Origin: Cranoglanis bouderius
Lineage: Eukaryota; Chordata; Actinopteri; Siluriformes; Cranoglanididae
DNA length: 64,000 nt
Assembly: GCA_023630585.1 (NCBI GenBank)
Contig: CM042535.1
Location: 30,951,399-31,015,398, forward strand
Direction: 5' to 3'
Shown here: piece by piece, positions 48,783 to 60,100 of the stretch
How the letters are laid out: every line of letters begins with the position of its first letter
Numbering within the stretch: the stretch's first letter is position 1
Notes under the pieces: model-generated
Databases searched by the model: none
What the model saw: the letters and a program-made list of their open reading frames with translations, nothing else
Told to the model about the DNA's origin: nothing
Position numbers and translations under genes: made by a program

Positions 48783-51700
48783 ATGCACATATATGCGTGT
48801 TGACTGCTTCATGATTGGACACACAGGAGCAGTTGTGTGTTCTTCCATGCAGAGTGGATGTGGTACAGAGCATACTGTGTGTTTTAGTGAATGTCAGGAT
48901 ATGTGCTAGGCCACCAGCTTCCTCTTATTTTGACCCCTGTCCCTTTTCTTATGAATCATGTGTGGTGTCATTTTTCTTTGAAAAGCCAGATTTGGATAGG
49001 TTTAGAGATGTAAAGTAAAACACAAGTTCTTTCCGTGGGCCAGTTAAAGTCAGGCCCAGTAATGTATGTACACAGATGTCTTGGTTCAGTCAATTTTGTG
49101 GTTTTTTTGTTATGCTTCAGATTCAAAAGCCCTTGTTTAGTTTGTGAATTAGCACAAGAAAATGAAGAGTTGTGTGATTTACAGTGCCTTGCATTCATCC
49201 CCCTTGAACTTACTTGGGATTATATTCCATGAATTTACACAAAATAGCATATAATATTGAGGTGTGGAGAAAAATCAGTGTGGTTTGCCAAATTGGTTAT
49301 AAATAAAAATGCTCTGATGGCTTAAGTATTCACCCCATCTTGTGAAACCTGTAAATTTGTTCTCTTGCAACCGGTGTCACATGATCTTGATATAAATACA
49401 CCTGTTCCTAGAAGCCCCCAGACATGTTAGACATATTGTGTAAATCAAATGGTAAAAATCCCAGGTAAGTCAATTTTAACATCCCCACATTTTGTCACAC
49501 CTCAACATACTGTGTAGAAATGTTCAGGGGGCAAATACTAATGCAAAGCAATGTAGATTCTCAGCCTTTATGAGGGCAGTGAACCCCTAGTGGCTTTTAG
49601 AGCACTTGAATATGGAAGAACACACATGGAGCTGAAGATCATTTCTCTGGCCCACACAGTATCACAGATTACTGCAGTCTGAACTGCTGCTTAGTCCTGA
49701 CTTTAGTGTTCTCACTGACTGTGCGTGCTCGCTTGGTTATAAAAAGAAGATGACGGTGTGAATGTGTATGGAATGTCTGTTGGCCTAAATTAATATGAAA
49801 ATTGAAATGTACACATTTATAGATTATATACAGTAAATTGTGCTTTCAGGTGTTAGGTGTTCTATCAGCCCAAGGTCTTAGCCTTGTCCTTAACTGATAA
49901 CATCTTTAGTATCCAGAGCTATTGTATTTTTGAATAAGTCTAACACTATATTATATTTAATGTATGTTCTACAACTTTCCAAACTGCACAGATATGTTAG
50001 GAGTTATTAGTTGTAAGATCTGTTCAGAAATCGGTGTGGTCCATTCTGCGCAGAGAGGCTGCAAATCTTTGCTCCAGATTTCTATGGCAACGGGCTTTGG
50101 AGAGCTTTAGGCAAATGCTTCATCCAGCAAAGGCGTTGGCGTTGACACTTCATTGAGCCAAGTGGGTGGGTGGTTTGTGTGGGTATGTGGGTGGGTGGAA
50201 GTATAGGTGAAAGCTTGCTTTATGGCCTCACAGCTCCACTAGACCACCCAACAAGCTTGAGAGAAAACATGTAAAGTGATCAAATTGGCATTAGATGCTT
50301 CAGCAGTATTAAAGTTATTGTGTTTTTGCTAATGACCACTCGCTGGAAACAAGGGGTCTACTCGGACAAATACAATGGTGGAAAATAGGTTTGGGTTGTT
50401 TCTGTTTTTGGCGTCTTGTATTTTGGATTGTATGTAAGCAATTTACTAGAAGAAATGGCCCGTAAACTGCCATTTTCACTTCACCATGAATTTAAAGAAG
50501 CAACTTCTAATTTGCAGCAGCCTCTACTGCATGTGTGGCAAATCTCAGTTGGCACTGAAAGCACTGAAAAGCATTTTCCTGTCTTTCAACCACCCCACAC
50601 TTTCAGAAAAAAAAAAAGTTCTCAACTGTACCTTTCTTTGTCGCTGGGGTGTTACCCTCAAGGATGCACCTTCTGTACCTTTAGTATGTATCTTTTACCT
50701 AGAAAAGTGCATGTTGTGTACCTTTAAATCTTTACTCTAAAAGGTACAGTTTTTAAAGGTTATGGTTAGACTATAGACTAAATGTCTGTACACTAGGTGG
50801 TACAATAAAGCTATCACCACGGTGAAAAGGAAATGTACAGATTAGTAGCCTTTTTCTGAGTGCACCCTGCCTGTTGAAACTACAAGGTCTCATTGGTTGC
50901 CTTTTAAAGAAAGAATAGGGGTGGAGCTAATTTCTAGGCCAGAAATCTATAGCAAAATCCTGAAAAGAAGAACTAGCAAGCTACATTGCTGACCAATTTC
51001 TTTTTCTATGCTGTCTTTAAATTTTAATATTACCAGTATATAAACACTAGAAAAATTACAGATAGCACCTGATGGGCATAAATTGGACACCTCAACCATG
51101 CTGAGATTAGTGGAGTTCATATACAGAGTTTCACGAGGCCTGCATTAGTATATTGACCTCAAGATTGTCCATCTTTTTTTGTTTTTTAGCCCACTGTTTA
51201 TGTTTACATACACATTTACATAAACTCATATAGATGTAAATCATCCCGATAAGAGTACTGATCAACTCGCTACCGTACCATTTTCTTCTATTGATTTCTT
51301 TCTTTACTTTAACATAATCCTTTCTTTTCTCTGCAGATGAGCGAGAAGCAGTGCAGAAGAAAACCTTTACCAAATGGGTGAACTCCCACCTGGCCCGAGT
51401 CTCCTGCCGCATCACAGACCTCTACATGGATCTGAGGGATGGCCGAATGCTCATTAAGCTCCTGGAGGTGCTGTCTGGAGAGAGATTGGTATGTAGCATG
51501 CAAAGCTGACAGCCTATAATATGATGTACTTTATTATCAGAAAGGTCGAGTTACACCAAAAGCATTTTTGAAGCATTTTTATTGTCTCATGGGGCAGTTT
51601 CACTTTCATTTTAAGTAACATTTTCATTATTATCAGACCCATCAGCATGAATTCAAGGTAATGAAAATGGAAGAACTGGTTCTAGATCATGATCTGATGG

Positions 51701-52691
51701 CAGGTTCAGTTGAAGTTTGTGGCCTAGAAGAGCTTAACGCTCTGGTAGTTTCAGCAGCCTCCATACCTCTATCCTTATGAATCCTGTGGGAGGTGTTACA
51801 GGACTTTTTTTTTTTTTTTCCCCTGGTTTGAGGATAAGGGAGTATAATGGAGTATAATTCCACTGGTGTTACCTGTTTTATATGGAATTTTGGTCTTCTA
51901 TACCTACTCATTCACACTGGCAGCATATTGAATAGTACTGTAAAACCCTACGTAGCAGGTAATCCATGGTAGTGCACAAATTTAACACACTATGTGTTCA
52001 CTGTTATGCCATAGAATGCCAGAGTTTTATCATGGTGGCAAATACATGACAGTTTGTGGACACCTGACCTTTACATTCATATGTGTTTTTTCTGGAACAT
52101 TGCATTCCAGATTTAGTCCTCCCCTTGTTGTTAAAATTACCTTCACATTCTGGGAAGGATTTCCACTAGATTTTTTTAACATGGCTGTGGGGACTTAGCC
52201 GTTCATCCACAAGGACATTAGTGAGGTCAGGAACTGATGTCACGTAAGAAGGCGTGGGGCACAGTTGGTATTCCAGTTCGTCCCAAAGGTGTTCACTGGG
52301 GCTGAGGTCAGGGCTTGAGCCACTCGAGTTGTCCCACTCCAATCTTGGCAAACCATGTCTTCATGGACCTCGCTTTGTGCACAGCGGCATTGTCATGATG
52401 AAACAGGTTTGGACCCTTTAGTTCCAGTTAATGGAAACCTTAATGTTACAGCATACAAAGACTTTCTAGACAATTGTGGGGCAACAGTTTTGGGAAGGCC
52501 CACATATGGGTTTGATGGTCATGTGTCCACATACTTTTGGCCATAACTAAATGTTTTCATAGGTGATTTGAAAACATAATAGTTCATCAACAAATATCTC
52601 CCAGACATATCTGGTGAAATCTGTCAATAATTTTGGGCTTGGCAACAACAATGCCCTGTATGAAAAAGCATGAACAAAAATGAGAATCTCC

Positions 52692-52732
<41 letters not shown>

Positions 52733-54110
52733 TTTATTTTTATTCAAAAAATAAATAAATAAAAATAAATAAGTAAATAAATAAATAACCATTAAGAAAC
52801 ATTAACACCTAGACACCACACTCCGCCCATGTATGGTAAGATTTTCTGAGTGTTGTTAGTTATGGATTGATTTGTTACATAGGATTAGTTAACTAATAGT
52901 TCATGTGTGCTATTATTTCCTGTTTAGTGTATTTGAGCTGGCTAATGAATTCCTGTGGATGCAATAAGATTCTAGTGTTAGAGAGCAATGATTAGTTATT
53001 AAACATGGTCTCCCGAGAAGTGCTATGAGCAGAAACACCATTTGCCCAAAGGACAAAGGCAAGCCTCAATATAATTTTTATACTAGGGTTGGGATATTGT
53101 TGAAATTCAGAATTAGACCCATGCAGTATTGATTTTTCCCTGCTTGCAATTTAGTATTTAAAAAAAAAAAAAAAAAAAAAAAGAATTTGAATGATTTAAT
53201 TGTCCAGGGGGAAAAAAGGCAGGAAAACAAGCATTTCCACCATTTCAGCTTTAAGGAGGGTAGGGAGGAAAGTAATATTACCATCTGTGCAATCAACAAT
53301 TGGGAAAATAACCTGGATGGTGGATATTTAGGTGAATTCACAGTAATGTGCTGTGGTAAACATTTTACAAATCGGATGTCTAATGTCCACATGGCCAGAT
53401 TTTCTTTTCCAAAAGCATATGACTTTTCTCTTCCATAAATGTGTCTGAGTGCTCACCGGTGCAGGGGAAAAAGCATGTTTAATTACTTTGTATTCATCAA
53501 CATTAACATTATTTGCAATGTGTTAGATTTGACACTTCATGTAGGCCTACTGATCTTTTTAAGTGAAGAACTTCGTCCCTTTTTCTTTTTCAACCAAAAA
53601 CACAAAGTGCTTTTTGCAGTCCATTTTCTTTCTTTTTTTTCCATTTTAATTTTCTGGTGAGATTCCAAATAAATATAGTTAACTAGCAGGTCTGATAATA
53701 TAATATAACTGGAGTAATCATCACTGGATATTGTGGTAGTGTAATATTGTGTAGAGACAATAAAACTGTTGTATAGCACAAGTCTACTCTGTACTGAAAT
53801 CACAGTGGAGCTCTCGAGCACTGCCAGGCTATTAATCCCCCAACCACCATTCCTACTGGCTATTTGGAAATTATTAGACCAGAAAGCGAAGGTAATTGGG
53901 GGTGGGGATATGTTGCATGAAATACATCATATTTGATGAATGGTCAGGTTGACACTATGGTATCAGATCATATAATAATGACTAAAAGCCCAGAAGAATA
54001 TAAAATGTGCTGGGAAATTGAGATAAGTGCTCAAAAATACCATTTATACTGAAACATGAACAGATGCTTTGTAATATATATTGTATAATGTATATATATA
54101 TAATATACAT

Positions 54111-54141
<31 letters not shown>

Positions 54142-57100
54142 TAATATACATTATAGAGGCTGAAAGATTTTTGTCATTAAGTGCTAACTAAAAATAAGCC
54201 TTCTCATTTTAGTGTAATTTGTGTTCAATTTTTTTCTGTCTGATTAAGTATTACAGTGCATGTTGAATTTTGATTTTGAAGTATAATAGTAAGGTACATG
54301 GAATTACAAAGAATTGAACTTGGGGTATGCTTAGATATTCATGAAATGACTCATGCTTTGCAAGAATTGAAAACACAAGCTCTATATAAAGTTTTGCAAG
54401 TAGTAAGACAGTGGTTTGCATTAAAAAGAGGAAAGCAGGGTGGAAGAAGCTCGACTGCAGTTATGGCAACTGTGCCATAACTTTCACTTTCTGACTGCAG
54501 ATCTGTTTCAATAATTTGTGCTCCCTGTGTTATCTGGATTTCAGCACACTCTTTGGGGTGCTTTCTTGGTGGATAATCAAATTTGTTGTGTATCCTCAAT
54601 CTGCCAGTCTTGCCAACAAACACTCAAATGACCGTTGTTTGTATAGATTGTTGTATAAAATCCAGCCGTTTTATATAACCAATGATGAAACTCCTCCACG
54701 TTGTCCGAGGAGGAAGTGTAAGCTAAGGAACTGCCTGCTTTTGGTTATTATTGGTTTGTTTGTGTGTCTGTCAGGGAGAATGCAAGCTGGACAAGCAAAT
54801 AGAATAAAGTCTGGTTCTTAAAACAACTTGGGATGCTACAGTTGCAATCAAAATTATTCAACCCCCATTGCAAATCAGGTTTATTGTCAAAATTTACAGA
54901 CTTTCAGCTGTTTGCAATGAACAAATTAACAAAAGCAAATGAAATAGTTTAAAACAATGAATGCTTCGAGTGATTTCCCCAAATTCAACTGAAAATGCAA
55001 CTTATAATGACTTCTGTACATGCAGATAGAGTCCTGTATCAGACACGAATGGGACAACATTCCTCTCCCAAAACTCCAGCAACTGATCTCCTCAGTTCCC
55101 AGATGTGTATGGACTGTTGTTAAAAGAAGAGGGGATGCTACATGGTGGTAAACATGGCCCTGTCCCAACTTTTTTGAGACGTGTTGCTGCCATCAAGTTC
55201 AAAATTACCTTATTTTTTCCTTAAAATGATACATTTCCTCAGTTTAAACATTTGATATGTTTTCTATATTCTATTATGAATAAAATATGGGTTTATGACA
55301 TTTGCAAATCATTGCATTTTTATTTTTATTTACATTTTACACAGCGTCCCAACTTTTTTGGAATTGGGGTTGTATATCAACTTTATTACAACCCCAATTC
55401 CGAAAAAAGTTGGGACAGTATAGAAAATGCTAATAAAAACAAAGAGGAGTGATTTGTAAATGTATTTTGACTTGTATTTAAACAAAACAAAAAAAACGTA
55501 TAAAGACAAGGTATTTCATGTTTTACCTAATCAACCACATAGTTTTTGAAGATAAATGTTGAAATTTTGAAATTGATGCATACAACATTTTCCAAAAAAG
55601 TTGGGATGGGGCAATTTAGGACTTGTAGCGATGTGACAAGTTGAAATAAGAAGGTGATGTGAAACAGGTGAGGCAATTGTCTAATCATAGTATATAAGGA
55701 GCCTCCAAAAAAGGCCTTAGTCCTTCATTCTGCCTGGATTACAAGCGCATGGTTGAATAAGCAGAGAGTGCAGGTGCTAGCGTGGCCTGCCTACAGTCCT
55801 GACCTGTCTCTGATTGTGAATGTGTGACGCATTATGAAGCGCAAAATAAGGCAGCGAAGAAATGCATAATGGGGGAAAATTCCGCTTGCTAAACTTAACG
55901 AACTGATGTCTTCAGTGCCCAAACACTTAATAAGTGTTATAAAAGAAAAGGTGATGTTACACAGTGGTAAACAGTCTAACATCCCAACTTTTTTGGAGTG
56001 TGCTGCAGTCATCAAATATGAAATGAGTGTAAACTTGAAATGAGTGTATCAAAAATAAATTAAATTCACAAAGTAAAACATCTAATAATGTGTTAATAAT
56101 GTGTTTTCAATATAGTACAGGGTGAACTGAATTTTCAAATGTTTTGTTTTTGTTTTTTTGTTTGTTTGTTTTTTGTTTTTGTTTTGTTTTTTGCATTTTC
56201 CATACTGTCCCAATTTTTTCAGAATTGGGGTTGTAATAGGCACTGTTTCAAAGATGATCAAATGTTTTCTTGTCCAAATAGGTCAAAAAAGTCAAAGTCA
56301 ATTTCCATGGGGTGTACTAATTTTTCACATGACTGTAAATTCACTCAGCAGAAAAGCCAGTTCACTGAAGGACAAGATGTGTGATGTGGTTACTTTTGTT
56401 TCATGCCAACTTGATCTAGGTGAAACTTGATCTGTGAATTCACAAGCCTCGATCTTGTGAGGTAAAAAAAATGGAGCTGCTTATTATTAACCTGACTTTT
56501 ATTATTGTTGTTCAGCACACACATTAAAAAGATAATATCTGGTGACATACTTTAGGATTTTATGGTAAAATTCAGATTTCTCTCTCTGCCTACTAGAATT
56601 TACTTGTTAGCAATGTTGGCACATCTGCATTCAGCAGACTCCTCTCAACTTCACTGATGGGGACACAGGAAGAAAAGCAGAAAATTTCTCTCTCAATTTA
56701 TCTGAACAATGTTTTTTCTTTTTTTTTCTTTTCAGTTTTACAAAATTATAAAAATTTTGCATTAGATCTTGAAGTAAAGTTGATAATGACTGGTGTTCTC
56801 CACAGCCGAAACCCACAAAAGGCCGTATGAGAATTCACTGTCTGGAGAACGTCGACAAAGCTCTGCAGTTCCTCAAAGAACAGCGCGTTCACCTCGAGAA
56901 CATGGGCTCTCATGACATTGTTGATGGTAACCACCGCCTCACTCTGGGCCTCATCTGGACCATCATTCTGCGCTTCCAGGTCCGCTAACAGTGGTGGTTT
57001 TTCCCCATTGGTTGACATGTTTCTTTGCTGTGAATTTACACATCGATGTGGTGTTGCTAAGATTGAATAATATCAGAATAATCCAATTAAAGCCATATAT

Positions 57101-60100
57101 TAAGTAAAGTTTACAAGTTTGCCTTAAGCTATGAATGTGATTACAAGTAGGCAGATGTCACATATAGTATATTATCATCGGTATGAAGGGTAAAGGACTA
57201 AGTAGTTGTGATTGGTGTGTGTGAGCTTCAGTGTGTGTGGTGCTTGCACATGAGCAGATCTTGGTTGGAATTGTGTCTGACAGATTCAGGACATTAGCGT
57301 TGAGACGGAAGACAGCAAAGAAAAGAAGTCTGCCAAGGATGCTCTGCTTCTCTGGTGTCAGATGAAAACCGCAGGGTGAACACACACGCACACACAAACA
57401 CATACACACACGCACAGTGCCACAGTGCCACAGTGGCAGGTGGCAGGTGGCAGGTAATCAACCTTATGCTTCATTTAAAAGGGGGCTTTAAAAAGGTTTC
57501 AGTTAAAGCCTTGTTGTTTATATCATGACATATATACCTGTTGAGCTTCTGACACTTCTTAAGTCTGATAAAGTTAATCACTAGACTTGCTAGATTGAGG
57601 TGAATCACACTCAGTCCAATCTTGTGTCTGCTTCTGAACTCTGACCTTTCTGTTGTGTTAGTTATCCAAATGTCAACATTCACAATTTCACGACAAGCTG
57701 GAGAGACGGCATGGCCTTCAATGCACTTATTCACAAACACAGGTATATAAACTCTCTCTCTAGTATCCACCTCCCCCCCCCCCCCCATTTTTCTATCTTC
57801 TTCCCTCTCCTTAAGCCTAAACATGCATATTAGGACATAGTAAGGAGTAATAAAAAGCAAGTGAGTGTTAATATGAGTATTAAATGTTCCATCAGTAAAG
57901 ATGACAACACTGCAGAGTGGTTTGCATTCATTTAGGTGGTGATTTATTTCTACCTGTATTAAGACCTATGCAAATTCCACCAGTTTATTAACACACCCCT
58001 GTCTTCTGAAATTATATTTTGTAGACTATTTGTAAGCACTGCAAATTATTTGAAAATATTTTGCTGTGAACTTTCTTTCTTCTCTCTCTCTCTTCTCACT
58101 TTCTTGTTCCCCTCTCACTCTCCTCTTGCTTCCCCTCTCTCTCTCTCTCTCTCACTCCCCCCTCCTCTCAGGCCTGACCTGATTGACTTTGACAAGCTGA
58201 AAAAATCCAATGCCCACTATAATTTGCAGAATGCCTTTAACCTGGCTGAACAGCACTTGGGCCTCACAAAGCTGCTGGACCCTGAAGGTGCGTCTCTGCA
58301 AGCAGTTAAAGCTACACATCACTTTCGCTCTTGTTTTCACTATTAAAAGGGATTAACCTAACATCGCCTTGCTATTTGGCAGTCAGGTGACAGCAAGCAT
58401 TAGCAGTATCAGAGTACTGTGTTTAATATTATAGTGCTTAGAGATGAGCTTGCTCCATAGATAGAGATTTTTTTAATATTTACGCCATCTGGTGTAATAG
58501 AAATATTAATTGTTCCTCATTAGTCAGTTATGCCTGTAACCTACCGTTTGAGGCCTCATGGTGCCCTATATCTGCAAGTAGGACAATGCTGTTATAGCCT
58601 TGCAGCTGAGGAGCAAAAGGCAGAAAATAGACTCCACTAACACAAAATCAGGACATGGCAATAGGAAACCTTTTTTTGTTGTTGTTTTTAAGATTTACCT
58701 ATTTTACATGTTATCTTCACCTCTCAGTGTTATCAAAATTGGTATTTGTCTAGCAAATTGGTCATGTGTGTTATAGTATAACATGCTCTTTAAACTCTCA
58801 GAAATAAAGTTACCACACAGTACTTTTACTTGTCTCTGGTGTGGTGCCATTTAGGTACTTTTTTTTTTTTTTGTACGTTTAGTATTTACTGTATCTGTCA
58901 CCTGGAATTTTTTTAAGGTACATAGACCTTAAGAACCACTTTTAAAGCTTTACTGTAAAAGCTTATTAAAGGCATACCACATGTACTGTCCCTTGATTGC
59001 AAAACCCCATAATGAGAAAAGTACAGTTTGGCACCTTTTATATCTGAGGGTATAGAAGATCTAGATGAAGTTTCAACGATGAGGAGCAACAGAATCCAAG
59101 TGTTAAAACAATTAACAGGGTGCCAACGTTTACAGTTTAGCCACAGCAGTATGAGAGCTTTCTGGAAACTACGCTTTTGGAATTTTTCAGCTAAAGTAGT
59201 GGTCAGACCAAACACAAATATAATTCACCCAGGAGAAAAGGCAATGACAGGGAAAAGATTCAGGAAGTGAAAACGCATTTGTTTCTGTTAGTCATTACTT
59301 TTGCTTCATGTCAACTTTATCTTGGTGAACAAGCCTTGGTCTTGTGAGTTTAGAGGTCATTGGAATTGTTGGAAGCTGAAACAAATTGGAGGCACTGCTT
59401 ATTATTAATTAAGGTTTTATTGTTGCTTGGCGCACATCTGAGGAAAACTACTTTACCCCTACACTCTATCCAAAATTACACTGCCAGAACCAGTATATTT
59501 TTGGTGTGTACAACTTGACAGTATCATACAGTATGATCAGCTACCAAAAAATGTCTGGCTGCATTTTAGTGGGGGAAAGTAAAATAGGCTAACTGTATGC
59601 AAAAATGTGGAATGTACTTTTTAAAAAACATGATGTATGAATAGACACATTTTATTATTTATGCTGTTGACATTGAGCTGTCCCTTTCACACATACACTA
59701 GGGTTTTTGTGGTAAACCTCTGTTTTTCTGTGTACTAGACAGAATGTAGGGACTTCTGAATCTGACACTATTATGCATGCCTCTAGTTATTACAGAGAGG
59801 ATGGATTAGCAAGTTACATGGTGAACCTTGATTATTATATTATGGAGTCATAATTCAGCATCAAGAGTCATATCCCATTGGGAGCTCAGCTGAAGGCTTT
59901 AGTAACCTGCAGAGAACAAAGGCCAGGAGCGTGAGAAAGCATCAGGACATGTTCCTCATGTAGAAAGCTCAAATGGCTCACTTCAGACAGCACACTTCTG
60001 AGCATTTCCCTTTTTTTGTGTCTATGGGAGAAATAAGGACGCCATGCCCTTCTGTTTCAGTTGAAAGTTTTACTGATGTTTGGGACTCTGATGCTTTAAA

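Noticed and set aside
50030..50230. Conserved enhancer in intron 1 (X-box-like half site)
   Set aside because: A half site alone is not evidence. Conservation data would be needed.
54298..54480. 60-aa ORF as a small exon of sptbn1
   Set aside because: Does not match beta-spectrin, and exon 2 to exon 3 joins perfectly without it.
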